NCBI RefSeq assembly: GCF_003626595.1
Contig: NZ_RBAK01000024.1
Coordinates: 1-46,648 of the forward strand
Length of the DNA: 46,648 bases
Source: Micromonospora endolithica
Lineage (GTDB): Bacteria > Actinomycetota > Actinomycetes > Mycobacteriales > Micromonosporaceae
Direction: 5' to 3'
The translations under genes and the position numbers were made by a program. The notes beneath the pieces are model-generated. The model saw nothing but the letters and a program-made list of their open reading frames with translations, had not been told where the DNA came from and made no database searches. Positions within the stretch are counted from its first letter, which is position 1. Every line of letters begins with the position of its first letter. This document shows, in pieces, positions 7,114 through 14,931 of this stretch.

Positions 7114-8877
7114 GTGGCTGTGCTGGACGAGCTGCGCATCACCGGACTGGGCGTCATCGAGGACACCACGCTGCCGCTTGCCGGCGGCATGAACGTCATC
7201 ACCGGGGAGACCGGTGCGGGCAAGACGATGGTGGTCACCGGCCTCGGGCTGCTCTTCGGTGGCCGGGCCGACGCCGGGCGGGTACGCGCGCAGCCCGGGC
7301 GGGCGGTGGTCGAGGGTCGGCTGCGGCTCACCGGCCGGGTGGCGGCGACCGTGCACGCGCGGATCACCGACGCCGGTGGCGAGCCCGACGAGGACGGCTC
7401 GCTCCTGCTGAGCCGCACGGTGACCGTCGAGGGCCGGTCCCGGGCCCACCTGGGCGGCCGGAGCATGCCGGTGTCGATGCTCGGCGAGGTCGGCGAGCAG
7501 GTCGTGGCCGTGCACGGCCAGTCCGACCAGCTGCGGCTGCTGCGTCCCGCCGAGCAGCGCGCCGCGCTGGACCGGTTCGCCGGCCCGGAGCACGAGAAGC
7601 TGCTGGAGTCGCTGCGCGAGGCTTACACGCGCTGGCGCGCGGTGGTCGACGACCTGGCCGACCGGCGGCGCAACGCCCGCGAGCGTCACCAGGAGGCCGA
7701 CCTGCTGCGGCTGGGCCTGGACGAGATCACCCGGGTCGACCCGCAGCCCGGCGAGGACGACGAGCTGAAGACCGAGGCGCAGCGCTTGGAGCACGCCGAG
7801 GGGCTGCGCACCGCCGCGCAGCTCGCCCAGCACTGCGTGGCCGGCGGCGTGGAGGCCACCGACGAGACGCCGGACGCGACCACGCTGCTGGGCACCGCCC
7901 GCCGCACGCTGGAGGCGCAGACCGGCACCGACCCGGCCCTCGGTGAGCTGGCGGCGCGGCTGGAGGAGGCGGCGACGCTGGTCGCCGACGTGTCGGCGGA
8001 GCTGTCGTCGTACCTGGCCGCGTTGGACGCCGACCCGGCCCGCCTGCAGACGGTCTACGAGCGTCGGGCCGCGCTGCGTGCGCTGACCCGCAAGTACGCC
8101 GACGATGTCGACGGTGTGATCGCCTGGGCCGAGCGGGCCCGCACCCGGCTGTCCGAACTGGACACCTCGGACGACCTGCTGGACGAGCTGGGCCGGGAGG
8201 CGACGCGCCTGGCCGGTGAGGTGGCCGACCTGGCCGGGCGGGTGTCGACGTCCCGGCGGGAGGCCGCCGAGCGCTTCGCCGCGCAGGTCACCGAGGAGCT
8301 GGCCGGGCTGGCCATGCCGCACGCCCGGATCGAGGTGGCGGTGCTGCCCCGCCCGGCGGGGAGGACCGAGCCCAGCCTGCCGGTCAACGGCGCCGAGGTC
8401 GGGGTCGGCCCGGACGGCGGTGACGAGGTGGAGCTGCGGCTGCTGGCGCACCCGGGCGCGCCGTCGCTGCCGTTGCAGCGCGGCGCGTCCGGCGGTGAGC
8501 TGTCCCGGGTGATGCTCGCCATCGAGGTGGTGTTCGCCGGCTCCGGTGGCCCGCCCACCCTGGTCTTCGACGAGGTGGACGCCGGCGTCGGCGGCCAGGC
8601 GGCGGTGGAGATCGGTCGGCGGCTGGCCCGGCTGGCCCGCAGCCACCAGGTGCTGGTGGTCACCCACCTGCCCCAGGTGGCCGCGTTCGCCGACCGGCAC
8701 CTGGTGGTGGCGAAGGACACCGGTGGCGCGGTGACCACCAGCGGGGTGCGTGTGGTGGAGGACACCGAGCGGGCCCGGGAACTCGCCCGGATGCTCGCCG
8801 GTCTGCCCGACTCGGATCTGGGCATCGCCCACGCCGAGGAGCTTCTGGCGGTGGCGGCCCGCGAGAGGCGACCGTAG
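7114..8877 (+). CDS. recN: DNA repair protein RecN
   Basis: 587 residues, an SMC-like ATPase for double-strand break repair. The N-terminal half-ATPase has Walker A GETGAGKT (residues ~31-38). A long coiled-coil middle follows (LADRRRNARERHQEADLLRLG...). The C-terminal half has the ABC signature GASGGELSRVMLA, Walker B TLVFDEVDAGVGG and the H-loop VVTHLPQVAAFAD. GTG 7114 is used; GTG 7120 would shorten it by two residues. No LexA box could be confirmed by eye in the 68-bp upstream gap. Confidence 0.95.
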   Translation: MAVLDELRITGLGVIEDTTLPLAGGMNVITGETGAGKTMVVTGLGLLFGGRADAGRVRAQPGRAVVEGRLRLTGRVAATVHARITDAGGEPDEDGSLLLSRTVTVEGRSRAHLGGRSMPVSMLGEVGEQVVAVHGQSDQLRLLRPAEQRAALDRFAGPEHEKLLESLREAYTRWRAVVDDLADRRRNARERHQEADLLRLGLDEITRVDPQPGEDDELKTEAQRLEHAEGLRTAAQLAQHCVAGGVEATDETPDATTLLGTARRTLEAQTGTDPALGELAARLEEAATLVADVSAELSSYLAALDADPARLQTVYERRAALRALTRKYADDVDGVIAWAERARTRLSELDTSDDLLDELGREATRLAGEVADLAGRVSTSRREAAERFAAQVTEELAGLAMPHARIEVAVLPRPAGRTEPSLPVNGAEVGVGPDGGDEVELRLLAHPGAPSLPLQRGASGGELSRVMLAIEVVFAGSGGPPTLVFDEVDAGVGGQAAVEIGRRLARLARSHQVLVVTHLPQVAAFADRHLVVAKDTGGAVTTSGVRVVEDTERARELARMLAGLPDSDLGIAHAEELLAVAARERRP

Positions 8878-8996
8878 CGCGGCCATTGTGACCACAGGCA
8901 CACCGGCCCGCGCCGGAGTGTGCTTCCCTGGGTAGGCGGCACCGCTCAGGGCATGTCGCGCCGGAGAAGCCAGCCTCACATGCCAGGATGGTCACG

Positions 8997-10175
8997 ATGC
9001 GTATACCCACGTTGCGCCGGAACCGGGCCGCGGAACCGGGCCGGATCGTCGGCACCGCGCGCCTGGACCGCCGGACCAAACGCCTGGTCGGCCGCCTCCG
9101 TCCCGGTGACATCGCGGTGCTCGACCACGTCGACCTGGACCGGGTCGCCGCCGACTCGCTCGTCGCCGTCGGTGTCGGCGCCGTCCTCAACGCCAAGCCG
9201 TCGGTGTCCGGCCGCTATCCCAACCTCGGTCCCGAGGTGCTGATCGCCGCCGGCATCCCCCTCCTGGACGACCTCGGGGAGGGCGTCTTCGAGCAGGTCC
9301 GTGAGGGCGACACGGTGCGGATCGAGGGCAACACCGTCTTCGTCGGCGACGAGCCGGTGGCGCACGGCAGCCTCCAGGACGCCGAGACGGTGGCCAAGGC
9401 CATGGCCGACGCCCGCGAGGGGTTGTCGGTCCAGTTGGAGGCGTTCGCCGCGAACACCATGGACTACCTCAAGCAGGAGCGCGACCTGCTGCTCGACGGT
9501 GTCGGCGTACCGGACATCCAGACCCAGATCCAGGGCCGGCACTGCCTGATCGTGGTGCGCGGCTACGACTACAAGGCCGACCTGGACGTGCTGCGCCCGT
9601 ACATCCGGGAGTTCAAACCGGTGCTGATCGGCGTCGACGGCGGCGCGGACGCCCTGGTCGAGGCGGGCTACACGCCCGACATGATCATCGGCGACATGGA
9701 CTCGGTCACCGACGACGTGCTGCGCTGCGGCGCCGAGGTGATCGTGCACGCCTACCCGGACGGTCGCGCCCCGGGCCTGCCCCGGGTCAACGGCCTCGGC
9801 GTGCCGGCGATCACCTTCCCGGCCGCCGCCACCAGCGAGGACCTGGCCATGCTGCTCGCCGACGAGAAGGGCGCCTCGCTGCTGGTCGCGGTCGGCACCC
9901 ACGCCACCCTGGTGGAGTTCCTGGACAAGGGGCGGGGCGGCATGGCGTCGACGTTCCTCACCCGGCTGAAGGTCGGTGGGAAGCTGGTCGACGCCAAGGG
10001 CGTCAGCCGGCTCTACCGGCAGAACATCTCCGGATCCTCGCTGCTGCTGCTCGTCCTCTCCGCCATCGCCGCGATGGCCTCGGCGGTGGCGGTCTCCACC
10101 GTCGGCAAGGCATATTTGGGCGTGGTGTCGGAGTGGTGGAACAATTTCGTGTTCCAGCTGGAACAGCTCTTCTAG
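8997..10175 (+). CDS. steA: SteA-like cytokinetic ring / cell-envelope protein
   Basis: About 392 residues. The central part (GVDGGADALVEAGYTPDMIIGDMDSVTDDVL) resembles the thiamine pyrophosphokinase catalytic fold. The end carries a single transmembrane helix (SLLLLVLSAIAAMASAVAVS) followed by a short amphipathic tail. That architecture and the position between recN and the copper-transporter-like gene match SteA of Corynebacterium, which with SteB supports septal wall integrity. Enzyme activity is not established. ATG 8997 is preferred because AGGA lies about eight bases upstream; ATG 8988 is in frame but has no ribosome site. Confidence 0.85.
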   Translation: MRIPTLRRNRAAEPGRIVGTARLDRRTKRLVGRLRPGDIAVLDHVDLDRVAADSLVAVGVGAVLNAKPSVSGRYPNLGPEVLIAAGIPLLDDLGEGVFEQVREGDTVRIEGNTVFVGDEPVAHGSLQDAETVAKAMADAREGLSVQLEAFAANTMDYLKQERDLLLDGVGVPDIQTQIQGRHCLIVVRGYDYKADLDVLRPYIREFKPVLIGVDGGADALVEAGYTPDMIIGDMDSVTDDVLRCGAEVIVHAYPDGRAPGLPRVNGLGVPAITFPAAATSEDLAMLLADEKGASLLVAVGTHATLVEFLDKGRGGMASTFLTRLKVGGKLVDAKGVSRLYRQNISGSSLLLLVLSAIAAMASAVAVSTVGKAYLGVVSEWWNNFVFQLEQLF

Positions 10176-10202
10176 CGTCCGACCGATCAAGAGGCTGCAG
10201 GT

Positions 10203-11144
10203 GTGATCAACTTCCGGTACCACGTGGTGTCCCTGACCGCGGTCTTCCTGGCGCTGGCGATCGGTCTGGTCGTCGGCACCGCCGCCCTGAACGGGCCGGT
10301 GGCCGACTCCCTCAAGGAGCGGGTCAACGGGCTGAGCAACCAGAACCAGCTGATGCGCCAGCAGGTCAACGACATGCAGGAGGAACTCGCCCGGGAGGAG
10401 GAGTTCGCCGCCGAGATCGCCGAGGTGGTCCTGCCGGGCAAGCTCACCGGCAAGCGGGTCCTGGTGGTCAGCCTGCCCACCGGCCGGGCCCACACCGAGA
10501 ACGTGGTCAAGATGCTCCAGCTGGCCGGCGCCGACGTGACCGGGCGGATCGACCTGCAGGACAAGTTCATCGACCCGGACAACAGCAACGACCTGCTGGA
10601 GCTGGCCGTCAACGCGGCCCGCCCGACCAGTGCGCCCACCGGTGACCTGCCCGGCAACGGGCACGGTGTGGAGACCTCCAGCGCTCTGCTGGCCAACGTG
10701 CTGCTCGACCGGGCGCCGGGTGCCACCCCGGTCAGCGAGGCCGACCGGCGGGCGGTGCTGGCCGCGTACACCAACGCCAACTACCTCACCACCGAGGACA
10801 AGGTCACCGCGGCGGCGGAGGCGGTCGTCGTGGTCAGCGGGCAGCCGTACGTCGACAAGGACGCCGGCCCCAAGGACGAGTCGGTCGTCAAGGTCGCCGA
10901 GCAGTTCGACCGGACCGGCGCGATCGTGGTCGCCGGCACCGGCTCGGCCGGCGGCAACCTGGTGGCCGTGGTGCGGGGCGACCCGGTCCTGGCCCAGACC
11001 ATCTCGACCGTGGACAACGCCAACACCGTCCAGGGGCAGCTGGTCACCAGCCTGGCCCTGGTGCAGCAGGTGAACGACAAGAAGGCCGGCCAGTACGGCG
11101 TCGGCGACAACGCCTCCTCGCTGCTGCCTAGACTGCCCCGGTGA
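10203..11144 (+). CDS. steB: SteB / MctB-like membrane-anchored protein (copper transporter family)
   Basis: 313 residues. It has an N-terminal signal-anchor helix (VSLTAVFLALAIGLVVGTAAL, residues ~9-29) and then a coiled coil (LKERVNGLSNQNQLMRQQVNDMQEEL). An external alpha/beta domain follows. This is the family of Rv1698/MctB, linked to copper export in mycobacteria, and of corynebacterial SteB, the SteA partner. The start is GTG 10203. It lies 27 bp downstream of steA, so the two are almost certainly one operon. Confidence 0.85.
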   Translation: MINFRYHVVSLTAVFLALAIGLVVGTAALNGPVADSLKERVNGLSNQNQLMRQQVNDMQEELAREEEFAAEIAEVVLPGKLTGKRVLVVSLPTGRAHTENVVKMLQLAGADVTGRIDLQDKFIDPDNSNDLLELAVNAARPTSAPTGDLPGNGHGVETSSALLANVLLDRAPGATPVSEADRRAVLAAYTNANYLTTEDKVTAAAEAVVVVSGQPYVDKDAGPKDESVVKVAEQFDRTGAIVVAGTGSAGGNLVAVVRGDPVLAQTISTVDNANTVQGQLVTSLALVQQVNDKKAGQYGVGDNASSLLPRLPR

Positions 11145-11206
11145 CCGAAGCATCCACCCCCGTGTCCGATCGCCCGATCGCCGCCCGTGGAGAGGGGACC
11201 GCGTGA
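11141..11206 (+). CDS. Possible 21-residue coupled ORF between steB and the MraY-like gene
   Basis: A GTG overlaps the steB stop (GTGA at 11141-11144). The frame runs 21 sense codons (MTEASTPVSDRPIAARGEGTA) and ends in a TGA that overlaps the next gene's GTG start (GTGA at 11203-11206). Both junctions have the spacing used for translational coupling in this genome. It could be a leader that hands ribosomes to the next gene, or chance. No family is recognised. Confidence 0.3.
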   Translation: MTEASTPVSDRPIAARGEGTA

Positions 11207-12069
11207 GCATGCTCGGTCGACTCCTGGTGGCCGGCGCCGGTGCGGCCGTCGCCCGGTACGCGCTGCGCGAGGTGCGTACCGCCCCGGTCGGTCCCGCCCT
11301 GGAGCGGACCAACTTCCGCGGCCGGACGGTGACCCTGGCCGCCGGCCCGGCGCTCGCCGCCGGTGCGTCCGCGGCGGCCGCGTTCGGTGCCCCGGGCGCC
11401 GCCGCCGGTGCCGCCGCCCTGGTTGCCGGGGCCGGTGCCGGCGCGGTCGGGCTCTACGACGACGTCGTCGGGTCACGGCCCGAGCAGAAGACCGCGAAGG
11501 GCTTCGCCGGGCACCTCGCCGCGCTGCGGGAGGGCCGGGTCACCGCCGGCCTGGTCAAGATCGTCGGGGTCGGGGCGGCCGGACTCGGCGCCGCCGCGCT
11601 GCTCGCCGCCGACCCCACCGTCGCCGCCCACCGGCGCCGGCAGCGGCACGGCGCCCTGGGTCGTGGCGTGGACGTGCTGCTCGGCGCCGGGGTGATCGCC
11701 GGCACCGCCAACCTGGTCAACCTGCTCGACCTGCGGCCCGGTCGGGCGGCCAAGTCGGGCCTGCTGCTCGGCGTCCCGCTGGCCGGCGGTCCGCACGGGG
11801 GTATCGCCGCGGGTGCCGTCGGCGCCGCCGCCGGGCTGCTCCCCGCCGACCTCGCCGAGGACGTGATGCTCGGCGACAGCGGCGCCAACGCCCTGGGTGC
11901 CCTGCTCGGCGTCGGCCTGGCCGCCCGGACCGGGCCGCTGGGCCGGGCCGGGATCCTCGCCGCGCTCGCCGGGCTCACCGCCGCCAGCGAGAAGGTCAGC
12001 TTCACGGCGGTCATCCAGCGGACACCGGGCCTGCGGGAGCTGGACGCGCTGGGCCGACGCGCCGACTGA
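11203..12069 (+). CDS. MraY/WecA-like glycosyl-phosphate transferase family membrane protein
   Basis: 288 residues, strongly hydrophobic, with about seven to eight predicted helices. Three family signatures remain: GLYDDVVG (Mg-binding DD), NLVNLLDLRPGRA (variant of the NxxNxxDGxxG loop) and GDSGANALGALLG. These enzymes transfer a sugar phosphate from UDP-sugar to polyprenyl phosphate. It is shorter than typical members (~350) and its N-terminus is Ala/Gly-rich and divergent, so activity is uncertain. GGAGAGGGG precedes GTG 11203. It sits between steB and murJ, which supports a cell-wall role. Confidence 0.75.
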   Translation: MSMLGRLLVAGAGAAVARYALREVRTAPVGPALERTNFRGRTVTLAAGPALAAGASAAAAFGAPGAAAGAAALVAGAGAGAVGLYDDVVGSRPEQKTAKGFAGHLAALREGRVTAGLVKIVGVGAAGLGAAALLAADPTVAAHRRRQRHGALGRGVDVLLGAGVIAGTANLVNLLDLRPGRAAKSGLLLGVPLAGGPHGGIAAGAVGAAAGLLPADLAEDVMLGDSGANALGALLGVGLAARTGPLGRAGILAALAGLTAASEKVSFTAVIQRTPGLRELDALGRRAD

Positions 12070-12070
12070 C

Positions 12071-13768
12071 GTGACGACACCGGCACCCCTCGCCGGCGCC
12101 GGCCGCGTCGCCGGCGCCGCCGCGCTCATCGCCGTGCTCACCGTGGTCAGCCGGCTCGCCGGCTTCGGCCGCACCGCCGTGTTCACCTGGGTCGTCGAGA
12201 AGAGCGACCTGGGCGGCATGTACGTCGTGGCGAACTACGTGCCGAACATCATCTTCGAGATCGTCGCCGGCGGGGCGCTGGCCAGTCTCGTCGTACCGCT
12301 GCTCGCCGGAGGAGTCGCGGCCGGTGACCGGCGGGCGGTGGCCGCCACCACGGGCGCCCTGCTGACCTGGACACTGACCCTGCTGGTGCCGCTCGCGGTG
12401 CTGGTGGCGCTGTTCGCCCGACCGGCGGTCGACCTGCTCGGCGACCACCCGACACCGGCCGAGCTCGCCGCCGGTGAGCGGATGCTGCGGGTGTTCGCAC
12501 CGCAACTGCCGCTGTACGGCATCGGCATCGTGCTGACCGGGGTGCTCCAGGCGCACCGCCGGTTCGCCTGGCCGGTGATCGCGCCGCTGCTGTCCAGCCT
12601 CACCGTGATCGTGGTCTACCTCGTCTTCGGCGGCGTCGAGGGGCGCGGCGCGGCGGTGTCCGAGGTCGGCCGGGGCGGCGAGCTGATCCTGTCCGCCGGC
12701 ACCACCCTCGGTGTGGTGGTGCTGTCGCTGTCGCTGCTGATCCCGCTGCGCCGGCTGGGCCTGCGCCTGCGACCCGGGTACGCGTTCCCCGCCGACGCCC
12801 GGGCCCGGATCGGTGGCCTCGCGGTGGCCGGCGCGGTCACCGTCACCGCCCAGCAGATCGCGCTGATGGTGGCCCTCAACCGCGTCTCCGGGGGGCCGAC
12901 CGGCTCGCCGCAGGTGTTCACCCTGGCCCAGACCATGTATCTGCTGCCCTGGGCGGTGCTGGCGGTGCCGCTGGCCACCGCCGCGTACCCGACCCTGGCC
13001 GCCGCGGCGGCCGGCGGCGACGAACGCGGCTACCTGCGGACCCTGGCCGGGACGACCCGGGGGGTCCTGCTGTTCAGCTTCCTGGGCGCGGCGGCACTGG
13101 TCGGCACCGCCGGCCCGGTGGCCGCGTTCTTCTATCCGGGCGACCCGGGATCCACCGCCGCCGCGATCGTCGGCTTCGCTCCCGGCCTGCTCGGCTACGG
13201 GTTGTTCGCCGTCCTGTCCCGGGCGCTCTACGCCCGCGGCGACGTCCGGCCGGCCACGGTCGCGATCACCGTCGGCTGGCTGGCCGTGCCGCTGGTCGCG
13301 GTGCCGCTGGCCGCGCTGCTGCCGGACGCCGACCGGGTTCTCGCGGTCACCCTGGCCAACTCCGCCGGGATGCTCCTGCTCGGCGGCCTGCTGCTGGTCG
13401 CCGTCCGACGCGCGGCCGGTCCGGCGGCGCTCACCGGCGCTGCCCGGGCCGGGGCCGCCGGGCTGCTCGGCGGGACGCTGGCCGCCGTCGCCGGGGCCGG
13501 CGCCGCCCGGGCGCTGGCGGCGGCCGGCGGCGGCACCCCGACGACACTCGCCGCACTCGCTCAGGGCATGCTGTCCGGTGTCCTGGTCGGCGTCGTGTTC
13601 CTCGCCGTGGTGTGGGTGGCCGACCGGCCGGACGTACGACCGCTGCTCGCCGGGGTGCTCCGGCGCCTGAGCCGGACGGGCCGGCGTGCCGGCGCCCGCG
13701 ACGGCGGGAGCCAGGAGGAGGGAACACCCCCGGAGCGGGGCGACGGGAAGGAGACGGTGTCCCGGTGA
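12071..13768 (+). CDS. murJ: Lipid II flippase MurJ family protein
   Basis: 565 residues, polytopic, with roughly 14 hydrophobic helices (AAALIAVLTVVSRLAGFGRTAVF at the start; the SRxxGxxR-type pattern is typical of MurJ). Further family features include YVPNIIFEIVAGGALASLVVPLLAG and LPWAVLAVPLATAAYPTLAAAA. MurJ flips lipid II across the membrane for peptidoglycan synthesis. The C-terminal tail is charged and low-complexity, and lacks the pseudokinase extension of mycobacterial homologues. GTG 12071 is two bases past the upstream stop, and the stop overlaps the next gene (GTGA). Confidence 0.92.
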   Translation: MTTPAPLAGAGRVAGAAALIAVLTVVSRLAGFGRTAVFTWVVEKSDLGGMYVVANYVPNIIFEIVAGGALASLVVPLLAGGVAAGDRRAVAATTGALLTWTLTLLVPLAVLVALFARPAVDLLGDHPTPAELAAGERMLRVFAPQLPLYGIGIVLTGVLQAHRRFAWPVIAPLLSSLTVIVVYLVFGGVEGRGAAVSEVGRGGELILSAGTTLGVVVLSLSLLIPLRRLGLRLRPGYAFPADARARIGGLAVAGAVTVTAQQIALMVALNRVSGGPTGSPQVFTLAQTMYLLPWAVLAVPLATAAYPTLAAAAAGGDERGYLRTLAGTTRGVLLFSFLGAAALVGTAGPVAAFFYPGDPGSTAAAIVGFAPGLLGYGLFAVLSRALYARGDVRPATVAITVGWLAVPLVAVPLAALLPDADRVLAVTLANSAGMLLLGGLLLVAVRRAAGPAALTGAARAGAAGLLGGTLAAVAGAGAARALAAAGGGTPTTLAALAQGMLSGVLVGVVFLAVVWVADRPDVRPLLAGVLRRLSRTGRRAGARDGGSQEEGTPPERGDGKETVSR

Positions 13769-14931
13769 CGGAGTCCACGTCCACCGCCGGCTGGCGCGGC
13801 ACGGTGGCCCTGCTGCTCGCCTCCAGCACCGGCGGGGTCGGCCAGCACGTCCGCTCGGTCGCCGCCGGGCTCGCCGCCGCCGGTCGCACCGTGGTCGTCT
13901 GCGGCCCGGCCGCGGCCCAGGAACAGTTCGACTTCACCGGGGCCGGCGCGGCGTTCGTGCCGGTGGAGATCCCGGCCAGCCCGACCCCGGCCGACGCCCG
14001 CGCGGTCGTCGCGCTCCGCCGGGCCCTGGCCGCCCGACCGGTCGACGTCCTGCACGCCCACGGGCTGCGCGCCGGCCTCGTCGCGGTCCTCGCCCGTCCA
14101 GCCGTGCCACTGGTGGTCACCTGGCACAACGCGGTCATCGCCGGCGGGTTGCGCGGCGGCGCGTCCCGGCTCGCCGAGCGCGTGGTCGCCCGTGGCGTCC
14201 GGGTGGCCCTCGGCGCCTCCACCGACCTGGTGGAGCGGGCCGCCGCGCTGGGCGCCGCCGACGCCCGGCTCGCCCCGGTGGCCGCCCCGCCGCTGCCCCC
14301 GCCGCGCCGCCGCCGCGAGGCCGTCCGCGCCGAGTTCGGCGTCGGCGCCGACCACCCGCTGATCCTCTCGGTGGGCCGGCTGCACCCGCAGAAGCGGTAC
14401 GACGTGCTGATCGACGCCGCCGCCCGCTGGCGTACCCGGACCCCGGCACCGTCGGTGGTGATCGCCGGCAGCGGGCCGGCGTACCTGCCGCTGGCCGCCC
14501 GGATCTCCGCGGCCCGGGCGCCGGTGACCCTGCTCGGGCACCGCACCGACGTGGCCGACCTGCTCACCGGCGCCGACCTGGCCGTGGTGACCAGTGACTG
14601 GGAGGCCCGGCAGCTGTTCGCGCAGGAGGCCATGCGGGCCGGCGTACCGCTGGTCGCCACCGCCGTGGGCGGGTTGCCGGAGCTGGTCGGCGACGAAGCC
14701 GTACTGGTGCCGCCGGATGACGTGGACGCGGTCGACGCCGCCGTGCGGACCCTGCTCGACGATCCCGCCGCGCGGGCCGACCTGGCGAGGCGCGGCGCGG
14801 CCCGGGCCGGCACCTGGCCCACCGACGCGGACACCGTGGCCCAGCTCACCGCGCTCTACGCCGAGCTGGCCCCGGACGCCGCCGGGCCCGGGGCGCCGGG
14901 CGCGGACGCCCCGTCGACGGGACACCGGTGA
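13765..14931 (+). CDS. Glycosyltransferase family 4 (GT-B fold)
   Basis: 388 residues. The N-terminal Rossmann domain begins VALLLASSTGGVGQHVRSVAAGLAAAG, typical of GT4 acceptor domains. The C-terminal donor domain has ILSVGRLHPQKRYDVLIDA and the EX7E motif (EARQLFAQE) with the following RAGVPLVATAVGGLPELVGDEAVLVPP. It transfers an activated sugar, probably onto an envelope glycan or lipid; the acceptor cannot be read. The start is GTG 13765 inside the murJ stop. An upstream in-frame start would overlap murJ far more. Confidence 0.88.
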   Translation: MTESTSTAGWRGTVALLLASSTGGVGQHVRSVAAGLAAAGRTVVVCGPAAAQEQFDFTGAGAAFVPVEIPASPTPADARAVVALRRALAARPVDVLHAHGLRAGLVAVLARPAVPLVVTWHNAVIAGGLRGGASRLAERVVARGVRVALGASTDLVERAAALGAADARLAPVAAPPLPPPRRRREAVRAEFGVGADHPLILSVGRLHPQKRYDVLIDAAARWRTRTPAPSVVIAGSGPAYLPLAARISAARAPVTLLGHRTDVADLLTGADLAVVTSDWEARQLFAQEAMRAGVPLVATAVGGLPELVGDEAVLVPPDDVDAVDAAVRTLLDDPAARADLARRGAARAGTWPTDADTVAQLTALYAELAPDAAGPGAPGADAPSTGHR

